Shown: piece after piece, positions 36,941-52,100 of the stretch | Layout of the letters: each line of letters begins with the position of its first letter | How positions within the stretch are numbered: the first letter of the stretch is position 1 | Assembly (NCBI GenBank): GCA_034096865.1 | Contig: JAWQFJ010001799.1 | Coordinates: forward strand, 1-64,000 | Source: Theodoxus fluviatilis | Taxonomy: Eukaryota > Mollusca > Gastropoda > Cycloneritida > Neritidae | Reading direction: 5' to 3' | DNA: 64,000 nt | Notes under the pieces: model-generated | The model's database searches: none | Seen by the model: only the letters and a program-made list of their open reading frames with translations | Told to the model about the DNA's origin: nothing | Made by a program: the position numbers and the translations under genes

Positions 36941-38724
36941 CATTCTGTAACTTTTTGTCAACTGGTGAGAAAGAGAAGCTCGACACACTCTCAGCCCTCA
37001 GTGCATGCTGGGTTGTGGTTCAGACACCAGAAGAGACAGCTCTGGAAGCCATTCTTCATGGCCCAGTGAAAGAAGCACGGAGCTGGGCCTTAAAAAACAT
37101 CAAAAACACAAGATGCTGAGAGGCCGGAAGCCATGGGGTCGAGGATGATGGGGGTGGGGTGGGGGGTGGGGGGAGGGTGTGTGAGTCAGTTGGGTTGCAC
37201 ATCAGATCTTCTGACAGATGGAGAGTAGTGTAAAAAAAACCTGTTCACAGCTCCGTCTCTTTGGTCAGTTTCAACCACATGCACATGACTGCCTTAAGTT
37301 GGTCATAGGTTGATCTTGCAATAATTGAAGAGATGTTGGTCTTGGGCATTCCCCACACTATTATTGAAGCACAATGACAAAACAGGACACAAGGGAGGAT
37401 TAGGGGCATGACATGAACATCAGAACCAGACACAAGGGAACTTGGCACATCCATCATTTCAGTGTGGTCAGTGTAAATCCCTAGTGTGGAACTTGTCTAC
37501 ATCTCCATGGCCAGGCCTGAGAGGTCAGTCCACAGCTAAGTAGTACTGTCAGCTCTGCTCTGTTGTCTGCAAGCAGAAAATCATCTGAATATACAGGCTT
37601 TGTTTCTCTCTTAAGAGTTCCTGGAGTATTAAGACACACACAGTCATGGAGTAGAACCCGGTAGGTTTGCATTTAGGTTCACATCAGCAACACAGGCTTA
37701 TATGTAACTGGTACTGGTTTATTTCCATATTTGAGTATCTTGATCCATGATACATTCATAGTATGTGCAGGTTTTAGTACAATGATAAATGCCATGAATA
37801 CGTTTTCATTTTGACCGATCTGTCATACTCCCCATTTCCATCAACAGCATGCTTGAAGTACACATATCAGTGTACAAAGAAACATGCCTGCACTGAAAAA
37901 TACTTTTACATGAACCAGCTTCTCCTGGCAATTTACACAGAACTTTTATTTACACAGCATGAACTGTGGCTGTGAACATACATTTGTATATACACTAAAC
38001 TTTCCTGTAAATATGAGAAACACATTCCTAACTGAACACTATTTCTAGTGAGGCTCTAACTTGTAAGTAGTGCAGATGCTTTTTCAAACCAAGCACGAAA
38101 ACCCCAGACAGTCATGAACAGAAGTGTAGAAAAATACTATAATATAGAGTAAACACTACAGATAGGACATTTACTTTCATTCCATCATGTGCCATGGAGC
38201 TTTCAACATACTTCTGGATGCCTTCACATGCTGGATGGCACCACTGAAAATCAGTGTTTATGTGGTTGCATGGCCTCTGTCATGGCTCATTCTATGAGAG
38301 AGAGACAGAAAGACCGCTTTGATCGAATGCCTCCTGGTTTTGCCACATGTACTGACTGAGCAGCTTGCTTGGCAGATTACAAATCAAGCACTGAGGCTCA
38401 CATTTACTCACTCACTGTCTCTGCAACATATGAACACAATCCTCATGAATACGTTCTGTAATTTTAAACTTGCAGTTCAGACATTACACAAGAGTACAGA
38501 AAATAAAATGAGCTTTGTTCAGAGGCATGTGGTAAAACAGCAGCCACTACTGAGCATAATTAGGGCATATAAAGCAATTATACCTTGTACCAACAGCAAA
38601 ATAGACAAAATCTGCATTTTATTCATAGTTCTGATAAATATGATTTCCTCTTGCACAATCCTAGAAAGCCCACTGTATGCAAGTAAACGTTTTATCTAAT
38701 GGTCCCTAGATAATATCTATGGCA

Positions 38725-38728
<4 letters not shown>
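36941..38728. other. Sequence between the converging genes, nothing recognised
   Basis: On the minus strand, TTTATT (AATAAA reversed) at 37945-37950 and 38618-38623 could serve as poly(A) signals of the CCDC91 gene, if its 3' UTR is very long. Confidence 0.4.
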
Positions 38729-38877
<149 letters not shown>

Positions 38878-39344
38878 CAGAGCAAGTTGTGAGTTGGGAA
38901 TGGTATGATGAAGGAAAGGACTGGGAAGTGGAGGGGAGGGGTGGGGGGGGCAAGATGAGAGAGGACAAAATTAATGTTCTTGAATGCACAAAGCAATTTT
39001 TCATAACTTGCCACTGAAACACTATGTCAAATGTGAGCAACAGTAGTTAACATACATGTGTTTGCAAAGTTTTTCATACACTGAGTCTACCTCCTATCAG
39101 CATTGAAAGTGCAAACAAAGCATCCTGTGACAAAAGTGCCCCATCTGGAGGAATCTTCTGGTTAAACTGGTGACAAGGATGACATGATGTGTGAGAAATG
39201 TGATGACACATGCTGTGCTGAATCATAATAAGGCAGTTGGGCATAACCACTTTCCATTTCTTGTCAAGGTGTTGAACTCAAACTGCATCCAACATCACTC
39301 TGTGACTAGCCATATTCTTATACTGACCTCTACACCGTGATCTC

Positions 39345-39450
39345 TACGCCCCGACCTCTACGCCCCGACCTCTACGCCCCGACCTCTACGCCCCGACCTC
39401 TACGCCCCGACCTCTACGCCCCGACCTCTACGCCCCGACCTCTACGCCCT
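39345..39450. repeat. 14-bp tandem repeat, about 8 copies
   Basis: The unit is ctctacgccccgac, nearly perfect. Confidence 0.93.
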
Positions 39451-39973
39451 GACAAACTGGAAGCAGCCAGGCACCACCAGCAGACTCCACTGCAAAGAGA
39501 GGTTGGAGGAAATGGTGACAGGACAGTCAAGTGATCATTCCATGGCTTGCCCTCACTCCATTCTCAGGTGCCAATTTTCACTTATGGAGAAGAAAGGAAA
39601 AATAATGTCCTATCAGGACCTAAGCACCTTGCCCAAAAACTTAATTCCACCATCTGTACAGCGCCTAGCTAGTGTATATGTGTATACACACTGAGTGTTA
39701 ACTTACAACAGTTCAAATAACCTGAACAAAACACTACTTGAGCAATATCCATTAAATGCAGGTGAATATCAGCACACTGCTGATGATATATCCACTTCTT
39801 AAGCAACAGCAGCCAGATCACATTGGAGAAACCAGTCCAGCAGCTGAATGGGCATACAGCAGAAAGGCAAAGGTTCTACATAGCAATCTATAACCCAACT
39901 CCTGGCCTCAAGCTGCAGTGTCTCCCTGTTTGCTGGGCTGTCCAATCACTCCTTGGCAATGACAAGCAGCAAC

Positions 39974-41262
39974 AGACAGGATACATACAGACAGGATACG
40001 TACAGACAGGATACATACAGACAGGATACATACAGACAGGATACATACAGACAGGATACGTACAGACAGGATATGTACAGACAGGATACATACAGACAGG
40101 ATACATACAGACAGGATACATACAGACAGGATACATACAGACAGGATACATACAGACAGGATACGTACAGACAGGATACGTACAGACAGGATACATACAG
40201 ACAAGATACATACAGACAGGATACATACAGACAGGATACATACAGACAGGATACATACAGACAGGATACATACAGACAGGATACGTACAGACAGGATACG
40301 TACAGACAGGATACATACAGACAGGATACATACAGACAGGATACATACAGACAGGACACATACAGACAGGATACGTACAGACAGGATACGTACAGACAGG
40401 ATACATGCAGACAGGATACGTACAGACAGGATATATACAGACAGGATACATACAGACAGGATACATACAGACAGGATACATACAGACAGGATACATACAG
40501 ACAGGATACATACAGACAGGATACATACAGACAGGATACGTACAGACAGGACACATACAGACAGGATACATACAGACAGGATACGTACAGTCAGGATACA
40601 TACAGACAGGACACATACAGACAGGATACATACAGACAGGATACATACAGTCAGGATACATACATACAGGATACGTACAGACAGGATACATACAGACAGG
40701 ATACATACAGACAGGATACATACAGACAGGATACGTACAGACAGGATACGTACAGTCAGGATACGTACAGACAGGATACGTACAGACAGGATACGTACAG
40801 ACAGGATACGTACAGACAGGATACATACAGACAGGATACATACAGTCAGGATACGTACAGACAGGATACGTACAGACAGGATACGTACAGACAGGATACA
40901 TACAGACAGGATACATACAGACAGGATACATACAGACAGGATACGTACAGACAGGATACATACAGACAGGATATGTACATACAGGATACATACAGACAGG
41001 ATACATACAGACAGGACACATACAGACAGGACACATACAGACAGGATACGTACAGACAGGATACGTACAGACAGGATTCGTACAGACAGGATACATACAG
41101 ACAGGATACGTACAGACAGGATACGTACAGACAGGATACATACAGACAGGATACATACAGACAGGATACATACAGACAGGATACATACAGACAGGACACG
41201 TACAGACAGGATACGTACAGACAGTATACATACAGACAGGATACATACAGTCAGGTATCAGC
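39974..41262. repeat. 15-bp minisatellite, about 86 copies
   Basis: The unit is acaggatacatacag, with frequent cgta and rare tcag, cacat and ttcg variants. The period is five codons, so several frames on both strands read as perfect pentapeptide repeats of 450-500 residues (TGYIQ, QDTYR and others). Flanking sequence does not support a gene. Confidence 0.95.
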
Positions 41263-44142
41263 ACCATCTACAGTCCCGGGGGATTATTCCAACCCAGTGC
41301 CAGCCCATTCTTGACAGACAGATTCACCATGCTGTAGAGATTGTTTGTTACTCTCACAGGCACTTGCACCTACTCCTAGGTCACTGGTACATGTTGCTTC
41401 CTCCATTCCATCAGCATGATATCTTAACAAATCTAGAACTCACCATACTGAAACTCCAACAATGAAAGTTGAAGTCTTCACTCGGAGAAAGTGTTGAGAA
41501 GTGAGGGAGTCAAAGTTCCAGGCAATGGTACATCTACAACCATCTTCTCCACAAACACTTGTGCTTGAGTTCCTCACCTACTTCCCCACCCTCAACCCCA
41601 AACCCCACCCCCCACCCTCAACCCCAAACCCCACCCTCACCCCCAAACCCCACCCCCCACCCTCACCCCCAAACCCACCCATCCTCTACATCATTAATTG
41701 TAATGAAATGACTGTATGACTGGCAAATAAACTTTTCTACATCATGGCTCCAAGCAAAGGAAAGCTCCTAATGCAGATAAGGTTATGCTTGTAGTGCACC
41801 TCATGTTGCCACTAAGACATTCTCATTGCCATAGCCTGAAACTATCAAACATTGGGAAAGTCTTTTCTTCAAAGAATATGACGAAATCTCAAGATCAATG
41901 AAGAGTTTTCAATCTTTGTGTTGCCTGCAGCAGCTATATGATGACTTTCCATAGATCACTCTTGTTTCCTTCATCAACAGATAAGAGGATATGAATAGTA
42001 CACTTTCCACAAACAAACCAGGTATTGGTCAAATCATTATTTGCACTAGATTCATTCAATAAAACATGGCTATTTTTGCAGGAGGAGCCATTTGGTCAAT
42101 GCACAAAAAGCATGCCAAGTTCTTTCCAAAATCTGGACAGCATGATAAGACAAAATAGTATTTGCAATACCTTCTGAGGTGTTTGTTCCTTTGAAGGTTT
42201 GACACATTAACAACTCATCTTTCTGGAAACCATTCACATTTTCCCCCCACATACCTCTCACCCCATTTTCATTCTGTAAACAAAGACAATAACTTTTTCA
42301 AAATGAAATCTTCAAAGGCAATCTAGTCTTCACCAAAACATTCCAACCCACAACAAACAACGTCAACAAAAAGCTTTGTAACTCATCAACCAAAGTCGAT
42401 GCAGGCATCTGTTCCCCTAAGACAGAAGTCGGCGCTAGTCCTGTGAGAAATTGCCCTGCTGCTGCGGTGTTTGACTGCACAAGACAAGTAACCCAAGGTT
42501 CCAAACAACTTCACGTCCATCCTTGCATACTGCAAGGCTCTCGGCCACATCAACAAAGCCACTCACAACATTAATCTGTGAGTGGTGTATGAAAAGAAAG
42601 AAAGAAAGAAAGAAAGAAACAAACAAAATCCTTTCTAAAATGCAGCACATACAAAAGTATATAAAATCAAATAAAAATATAGAAAAAAGTAGGATAAATC
42701 AGTTTGATCAACAATTGTATAAAAATTACTTTTCTAACAACATTACAAAAATATTGAGTGCATTGCTACACATTTGAATGGAAATAATAACACAACAAAG
42801 GGCAAGAGAAGCTTTTGAATACATGTACACCTTCATGACAAATCACATAGCTCAGGTACAGTGTATCTTTTGACATCATCGACATGGAAAACTCAGTCCA
42901 ATGAAAGAGCATCCTCATTTTCTTGCAAGTATGAAGAAAACACGCTCCACTGGAAAAGGAAAATGATTTTGTGAACTTGAACTTGACACAAAAGGATTTC
43001 CCCCCTAATTAATGCATTGCACATCTGTGACCAGAACTTCCCTTCACAAATTGTAAATCATCAGTAGCACCACATTTCCACAGAGAACGCAGATCATTTT
43101 CCAAAATGTCCTCTCCAATGATCACCTGGCCCAAGTTGCCTGCAAGTCTGTGCTGCAAACAACAATCACAAACATATGTATCACAATCACTCATGGCGTT
43201 GTAGCTGACGCTTCTATGGATTCTCTCAAAGTGTTGCTGGGAGGGGCATCAAAATAACAGGAAGCCCATGCAGTCCAAGCCATGGTGCTATGCAGCCTAC
43301 ACTGCTAGATTAGAACATCTTGGCCTTGTCACAGCTACTACCCAAACAATTTGAACCAGCCTTCATTGTAAGGCCATTGTAGAGGCTTGCTTCATGGGGA
43401 AAATGTTGTCTACCACGATCTGAAGACCACTTGCTTCTTTCTAAGTCCTGCACTTCCTGATCAGTGCATGATGCAAACAGAATGTTCCATAAGCAGCAAA
43501 AATCCTGCCTGGATTTGCAGTCTAAAGGGAAATGCAAATGTTGACCTAGGAAGTAATTCAAGCCACAGAACAATATAAATCTATGAACATGATTGATATC
43601 ATTGGCAAAAAAATAAATCATTTCAATGCAGCATTCTTGGAAGCCAAAGATTTGCAGGAGACTGGAGATCTGTAGGTGCTGTGATGCAAGAGTCATATTC
43701 CACATCAACACAACTACATCCATGCACAAGGCTGCGTGGTTTGGAAAAAGTGTCCTATTGCAAGTTGAGTACATGACCACTGTCTCCACCTTCAGATCCA
43801 TTGGAGAAGGTCAATCTCTTAGATGTCACAACAAAGAGTCAATCATGGCATTCACAATCAGCAGATGTTTTCTTCACAATGAGTTGGGGCCTTTAACACG
43901 GGCAGTGGTCACAGTGAAATCATCATGTCCATGCATTGAACACTGGGTTTCCTGTCCACCACAGTGCTCTCCACTGTGCTTACTTCAAGATAAAGTTTGC
44001 TTTTCCTGCCAATCACTTCATCCTCACATAAATGATGTGAAAAATACTCACTTTATATACAGCCCTGCCTGAGTTTTCTGCTTGCACAACCTTCACGCCA
44101 CCACAACGGGCAAAACTTTTGGGGAGACTTTGCAGCAAAGCT
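41263..44142. other. Probable 3' UTR or flank of the CCDC91 gene; C-rich and GAAA repeats inside
   Basis: Contains a CCCCAAACCCCACC-type C-rich tandem stretch at 41583-41690 and (GAAA)n at 42593-42618. A 163-codon minus-strand frame at 43310-43801 overlaps a 148-codon plus-strand frame; neither has recognisable motifs. Confidence 0.45.
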
Positions 44143-44316
44143 TCACGAGTTACTTCCCTTTGCCCCATCCACGTCGTCGTCCTTTTTAACATTTTTGGCT
44201 GGATTCTCTGGTTCCTTCTCGGTCCCCGACTCCATTAGGAGTCGAATCTGCTGCTGGGCACCCTCGAGGAACAAATTCAAGCTGGCTAAGTGCCTTTGTC
44301 TTACTCTTGTATCCAT
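44143..44316 (-). CDS. CCDC91: CCDC91 last coding exon
   Basis: The acceptor is ctcactttcag|atg. It encodes 57 residues beginning [19 protein letters not shown] and ends in a Lys/Asp-rich tail [14 protein letters not shown] before TGA. This is the most family-diagnostic exon. The charged tail is longer than I recall in vertebrates. Confidence 0.85.
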   Translation of the reverse strand: MDTRVRQRHLASLNLFLEGAQQQIRLLMESGTEKEPENPAKNVKKDDDVDGAKGSNS

Positions 44317-47300
44317 CTGAAAGTGAGATGATGAGTCACTTATGAAATGCATTGTAAAATTTTTATAAAGAAACCCATAACACTCACCCACACACATATA
44401 GTATACACACACACATGCAATTACACACACGCACACATGCAATCACACACACACACATGCAATCAAACACACACACACATGCAATCACAAATACACACAC
44501 ACACATATGCACATTCACAAACATAATTTTAAAAAAACCTGATTTGGCAGTCTCATGTTTTAGCACAATCTACCTGCAAAGTTTTTTTCCCCTCAAAGTA
44601 ATTAATATCAAATCTCACAGGGTGAGGCATGTAACATGATTTCATATAAACATATGCTACCCCGCACACTTAGCACGTCTCTGTATGAACGTACACCCTT
44701 GCAGGAAGGACCGAGTACAGAGGCAAGTCACAAAGTGCTCACAGGTTCCTACAGGTTCCTACAGGTTCCTACAGGTTCCTACAGGTTCCTATCGTCCCCC
44801 ATCACGAACAAATGCAAGCATGCACGCATGGACGGCAGCATAAGAATGGGTGAGAGCATCACCTGTCTGTGTTCCTCCAAATACTGCCGAGTCTCAGCCT
44901 TGGCCTGCTGTAGGATTTCCTTGCAGCTGTCCTGACCCCTCTCCCGCTCCTCCTGCACACTCACCCGCAGCTGCTCCTGGATGGGGACAGATCATCATTG
45001 AGTTTCAACCAAGACCTCACACTAAGCTCTGCAACAGTATCCATTTCAAGTGCTGTACCAGAGATAGGGAGATGTGCTTGTTTCAGTACACAACTAGTGC
45101 AGTGGAACTATCCATTCCATGTAAGACAGGCCGATTGTTGCCTAAACATCATAAATTAATAATAATTAAAAAACTGAACAAACATAACCAAGTAACCTAC
45201 CAACCAACCAACCTTCCAACCAACCAAACCATCCATCCCGTTACATTTGACTGTGCAAAACTGCTATCCATGTCTACTGCATTCATAAAGCAAATCACAG
45301 GGTTAATCCTATCTGATACAGTCAATTTTCACAAATGGTTTATCATTAACATCAGTCTGAGATGTTCAAAGGTGTTGGCAATTCTGACCGACTCACTCAG
45401 CACACCTTTGAAGCAAAAGTCATCTTACCTGTAGCCTTTTCCTCTCCTCCTCAATGGCCTTCTGGATGTCTTGCTGACATTCTTCTCTTACAGACTCAAA
45501 ACTTGATCTGAGCTTCTCCTGCAATGGAAAGCAGATACTTCAAGTTCATGGGACTTTGGTTGATGCTTTAGACCATGGTCAATGTAGAGTTACTGATGAG
45601 TGCAAAAAGTGTCTGCTTCAGGTTCAAGTTCAAGCAGATATCCATTTAGAGTCAGTTTAAACTCTTTCACTGCTGCAACACCTACTGCCACCATATCCTG
45701 CCTTTCTTACCTTAGATGCTTGTTTGAAGTTCTTTGAAATTTTTATGTTAACTCTCACATGTCAGGTGTTAAAGAGTCAAGGAGACGTGGAAAATTAGTC
45801 AATTCTTCTTTTTATGATTGTTCAACAACTGTTTGAACTATGTTTTTGAAACATGGTGTATGATACTAACACTCATTTATTGACATTCACACCAACTTTA
45901 ATGTTTCTACTGTATGTATGTCAAAGTGCAGAATTTCTTTTTAGTATGAGAGTGCTGGGGTGATATTTTTGCTCCCTCAAAATATTAGGCTTTGGATCAC
46001 AGTAACACTAACAGGCTGAAAATGTGCATGCAAATGCAAACATGAATGTTCAACACAATAAGACTAGTTAGAAAACTGTATCTCCTGTAGTTTATAAGAT
46101 GATGAATGTTTTTCTGGATGTCAATATAGCATGATATCAGAGGCATTTCAATGAGTTACATACTAATCATGCTTTATTACACAATGTAGTCCTTCTCCTT
46201 TATTCAATTCAGTTGATGAACAGGCTGCTTGCTTTGTCAATACAGAAAGAGGCAAAAATCACTCCTACACCGAGGAGCTGACTAGTCTCGTTGAGCACCT
46301 GGACAAGACCACACAGGCATATGGCATGGAGATCAGCGCCGAGAAGACCAAGGTGATGACGAACAATCTTCGGGGCTTCAAAATGGAAATCAAAGTGAAG
46401 GACCAAAAACTGGAAGCTGTGAACAACTTCAAATACCTGGGATCTATCGTGACTGATGAAGGGTCCAAACCAGAGATACTGTCCAGGATAGCACAAACAA
46501 CAGCAGCATTGGCAAAGTTGAAGCCAACATGGCGTGACAGAAATATCACTCTCGCGTCGAAGATCATGCGCACGCTGGCCATCTCCGTATTCTTGTATGT
46601 ATGCATGCGAGTCCTGGACACTCACATCTGAACTACAGAGACAGATACAAGCCCTGGAAATGAGATGCTACCGCAAGATTCTGAACATCTCATATAAAGA
46701 CCATGTCACGAATGAGGAAGTCAGCAACAGGATCAGGAGAGCAATTGGACAGTATGAAGACCTGCTCTCAATCGTGAAAAGCAGAAAGCTGAAGTGGTAC
46801 AGTCACGTCTCAAGAGGCAGTGGGCTGGCCAAGACCATCCTGCAAGGTACCGTACCAGGTGGGAGAAGGAGAGCAAGGCAGAGAAAGAGGTGGGAAGACA
46901 ACATCAAAGAGTGGACAGGCTTGACCTTTGCTGACTCACAGCGAGCCACAGAGGATAGAGATCGATGGAGGAAGATTGTCCGAAAGTCATCAGTGGTGCC
47001 TCAACAACCCATCTCAGGGTTAAGAGACTGAAGTGAACTGAACTGAACACCGTTTCATTATTATCATTACTGTAATAACTCCTGACATACACAAGATAAA
47101 AAGATTAAACTTGGTGTGCATTTCTTTGTGGAGTGTTTGTATTCCATTACAAATTTCAAACTAATAGTTGAACAATTAAAATAGAGAAAACTCAAGGAAA
47201 TTTCTACAACCAAGTGCCACCTTAACCCTTTCCTGTTCAATCAGTAAAAGTCAGTGCACCCACCATCTGTTCAACTCGCCCTTCAAATTTCAAATTTCCC

Positions 47301-49029
47301 TTTGACACCATGTTACCATTTTTGGATGCCAATTTCACCCCAGAGAGTGCATAAGGACATATAAGTCTCCAGGCAGCATCACTCACAACCTGCATCTTTG
47401 AATTCCAGCAGCCTTTCTGAGTTTCACCACCTGAACAGGAAAAGGTTAAGACACCAATGGTCCACGACAGAAGATAGATATGCTTCCAAGGAGAAGGGAC
47501 GAGGACCTGCAACCCACCTGCTCCTGCCTGATTCTCTCAGCGCTGCGCTCCTGCTCTTCCTGGATTGCTTCTAGAAACTTCCTCCTGCTGGCTTCTCGCT
47601 CCTCCTTCAATGACAGATGCAGAGGTAAGCACAGAATCCATAGTAACAGCATCTTACAGGTATGAACATTGTGTCTTCTTTTTCTTTCTCTCTTCCAAAT
47701 ACCTTTTCAAATTGGCCATGTGAATACTGACTTAGAAGACTGCTAAAACATAACTCTAACATAGAATGGAGCATTAAGCTATGTAATGAAAAAATGTTTA
47801 ACATGCATATTTGTGACCCTCCATCACAAAATGAGTCACTCGTTGCATTTTGAACATTTTGAGATGTGTATGTTTTCAAAAAAAGCACACAACAAGCTTT
47901 TCAATGGTGCAAGAATCATGAAAATATCACTACCTTATACGATTTCACATGACTTTGATGATAGACACCCTAAAAATAAGTTTTTTTGAGAAACACGCGT
48001 TTCAAGTTTACATACATTATTCCCCTTTTTACCTTAGCAATCCTTATTGTAGACTCATGAACTTTGCTACAGAGATGAAGCAACCACCAGCGAATCAAAT
48101 TTGACTTTGGTTGGCAGCCTAGGGTATTCCCGCATCGATCTGTTGCAGTGGCGGCTATGAAACTTTGAGAAAATGTCTGATGTCGATGATCGGTTCGCAG
48201 ATGTTTTCTTGTAAATGATTTACCACCACATCCAAAAAACATCATAAAACATACTCTTACACGTTGATTTCAAAAATGAAACTCATATAATGAAGAAGGG
48301 ACTAGAAAAGCGAAATAAATAAAAATCTCAAAGCCAACCACTACAACCCCAACCTCCTTTGTGGGCGGTTTGCGCAAAATGACTAGACTGCGCAACCGAC
48401 TCAATTAGAGATGGAGGGTTACATTTATGAAACAAGAAAAACCAAATATTCAATGTGATAATAGAATATAAAGAACACTGAAAATACCTGTGGTTTATAC
48501 CTTAAAGATGGCATGGAAAATGTCATTCTAAACCATGCCATTACTCATTCACTTCTTTCAAGTTTGCATGGGATCAAAGTTCTCCTATAACGTATAAGTA
48601 TAAGTACCCTACTTACCTCTACAGCTTTTTGAATGGCCTCTGCATTCTTCTGCCTTTCCTCCTCCAAAAACTTCTTAAATTCTTCCTGGAAAAGAATGAT
48701 ATTTTTATTAATGTGAAATTAAAAGAAATGGTTAAAAAAGAGGGTGAAGCTAAGAAATAAAGTTAATTTAAAAATAAGCAAAGATTAAAAAACCCCAGCA
48801 GAATTCAATCCACACATACAATGTTTGCTACCAACGTTTGTTCAGGAGCTGAGGTGGGGAATGACATGCCATTTTACAACTATACAAAAGCAAAATTCCT
48901 TGTCAGTCTGTCCCAGTCTGGTCTAGTCTGTCTGTCAGTCTGTGTATCCATCTCATTTACATAAAGACACATGCACATTCGTTTTATGCAATAGACATTG
49001 GGGATTAAAGTAATAAAGACAGAGGTGTC

Positions 49030-49107
<78 letters not shown>

Positions 49108-52100
49108 AATGAGTGTGTGTGCAAGTGTTTGTGTGTGTGTGCATGTGTTTGTGTGTGTGTACTTGTGCTCACATGCATATGTGTGTGTGTGTGTAAGATA
49201 ACTGGCTGCTGTGGGGGAATCCAAGCAAGGAGGGTGGAGTGGACTGGGTTTAGAGATAAAAATGAGTTTAAAACGAGTTAGAAATGGAAAGGGGTCAAAA
49301 TGAAAAGGGGTGGGTGTGTGTATGTGTGTGTGCATGTGCGCATGCATGCATGTGTGTGTGTGTGTAAAAGCAAGAGAGAGAAATAAAGAAGAGAGAAATA
49401 GAGACAGAAAGAGAGAGAGAAATAGAAAGCAAGAGAAGTAGAGAAAGGCGGCTGCAGCAGATTTTATGGGTGACTCCTGTGACAGCGCTGCTCTTCACTC
49501 AGGAAACTCTGGAAAGCTCTCTGCAGACAGCATGGAACTTACCTCATGCTGTGCTCGAGCCTCAGCCACAGCCTGCTCCAGCTTTTGCTCATAGGTCCTC
49601 TGTGCCTCTGTAAGCCGTCCCTCCAACTCCTCCCCCTGAACAGACAGACAGACAGACAGTGTACATAAGCTTTGCACACTGCATGACTGATATACTGGTA
49701 TGCAAACTTTCACCACTGCATATGTAGGGAAAGATGTAAAGGAAGAAAAGTTAATGCCTTAAAAGTGAAAGGTAAAAGAAACCGCGACAGGAAAAGAAGT
49801 GAGAAATGGAAATGACCCAGAATAAGTAGGTCAGGGGCCAAAAACTTATACAGACAGGTTCAGTGTAAGACATTAGCATTAACCCTAAACCAACTCTAAC
49901 CCTAACCCTCACCAACTCCAAACTCTAATCCCTAACACTCAACCCCAACCCTAAGCTAACATAATGATTAGTAGCACCCTTCTGCAAAAATCATAACAGT
50001 AAAGGGACAGTGCAAACAACAGAATAAGTTAAGATTAAAATTTGGGGGTGGAAAAAAAGTATCTAAAATCTTTATTCAAACAACACTGCAACTCTGAGTG
50101 ACACTTCAGAACTACAACTGATGACTCACCAGATGTTGCTGCAGTCTCTCAAAGACCCTGGCTTGTTCCTGGAGCTCCTCCCTCAGGTACTGCCGGGACA
50201 CTTCGCGCTGCTCCAGGACCACGGCACTGCTCTGTGCCTGCAGCAACACAGGCAGGGTGCTTGCATGAGAATATGTTGTGACAACCTAGAGCTTTACCAA
50301 ATCAACTGAAAACAAGTCTGCTTGAACTTCAAGTCTGCTCCAGAACAAGCTGCTCAAGAGAGCAGACAGCATGAATCAAAACAGCATGTCCTTCCTACCT
50401 TGTAGTCATCCACGACCATTCTGAGACAGCTCTGGCTGGACTGTTGCATCTCCTCCAGCTCCTGGTCATGGCGAGCCTTGAGGGAAAAGGCACATTGCAT
50501 TTCAATACACTTTTCAGAGTTTAATGCAACTAAAGAAGAGAGTGTTGAAGAAGCTGGGCGGAATCCTTGCGAGAGCTATGCATGAGTGGCTTATATTTGT
50601 GCCTTGTGCAGTGCAGTGTATAAATTTCTTTATTAATGCAACCTACTGAGGTTTTCCATTCAAGAAACTAAGCATCATCTAATGTGTCTCATTTCTCCAT
50701 GAAATACTATTGTCCACTCAATTTTGAAACCATAGTTCAAAGCTGCAGAACACACAGCGAGACCATAAGGTTAACACAACTCTACAAATGAAAATATGTT
50801 CATGCATTATACAAAAGTAAAAAATATAAGGTGTTTTAAACACTTCTATCATTAAATAGCAAGACTGATTATCAGGTAAAGTTACAAAAAATTACTACAG
50901 CACTGTGACCGAACAAACATTCAGGTCTTCCACAGTGCAATATGTATTCACAAAATGATATGCCAACTATAGTCCAACACAAACAGCCAGGAACTTCAGA
51001 AGTTACAGACTGAAGACTGTTAGAAACCACAGCACAGCACAGGTTACAGCTACACACCACAAAGAACACAGCACAGCACAGGTTACAGCTACACACCACA
51101 AAGAACACAGCACAGCACAGGTTACAGCTACACACCACACAGAACACAGCACAGCACAGGTTACAGCTACACACCACACAGAACACAGCACAGCACAGGT
51201 TACAGCTACACACCACACAGAACACAGCAAAGCACAGGTTACAGCTACACACCACACAGAACACAGCACAGCACAGGTTACAGCTACACACCACACAGAA
51301 CACAGCACAGCACAGGTTACAGCTACACACCACACAGAACACAGCAAAGCACAGGTTACAGCTACACACCACACAGAACACAGCAAAGCACAGGTTACAG
51401 CTACACACCACACAGAACACAGCACAGCACAGGTTACAGCTACACACCACACAGTACACAGCACAGCACAGGTTACAGCTACACACCACACAGAACACAG
51501 CAAAGCACAGGTTACAGTTACACACCACACAGAACACAGCACAGCACAGGTTACAGCTACACACCACACAGAACACAGCACAGCACAGGTTACAGTTACA
51601 CACCATACAGAACACAGCACAGCACAGGTTACAGCTACACACCACAAAGAACACAGCAAAGCACAGGTTACAGCTACACACCACACAGAACACAGCAAAG
51701 CACAGGTTACAGCTACACACCACACAGAACACAGCACAGCACAGGTTACAGCTACACACCACACAGAACACAGCACAGCACAGGTTACAGCTACACACCA
51801 CACAGAACACAGCACAGCACAGGTTACAGCTACACACCACACAAAACACAGCACAGCACAGGTTACAGCTACACACCACACAGAACACAGCACAGCACAG
51901 GTTACAGCTACACACCACACAGTACACAGCACAGCACAGGTTACAGAGCTCTACACACCACACAGAACACAGCAAAGCACAGGTTACAGCTACACACCAC
52001 ACAGAACACAGCACAGCACAGGTTACAGCTACACACCACACAGAACACAGCACAGCACAGGTTACAGCTACACACCACACAGAACACAGCACAGCACAGG

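Noticed and set aside
39823..41337. Pentapeptide-repeat protein of about 500 residues
   Set aside because: The 15-bp unit keeps several frames on both strands open at once, and the non-repeat ends have no recognisable features.
43310..43801. 163-codon minus-strand frame downstream of CCDC91
   Set aside because: No recognisable motif, overlapped by a plus-strand frame of similar length, and in the expected 3' UTR of CCDC91.
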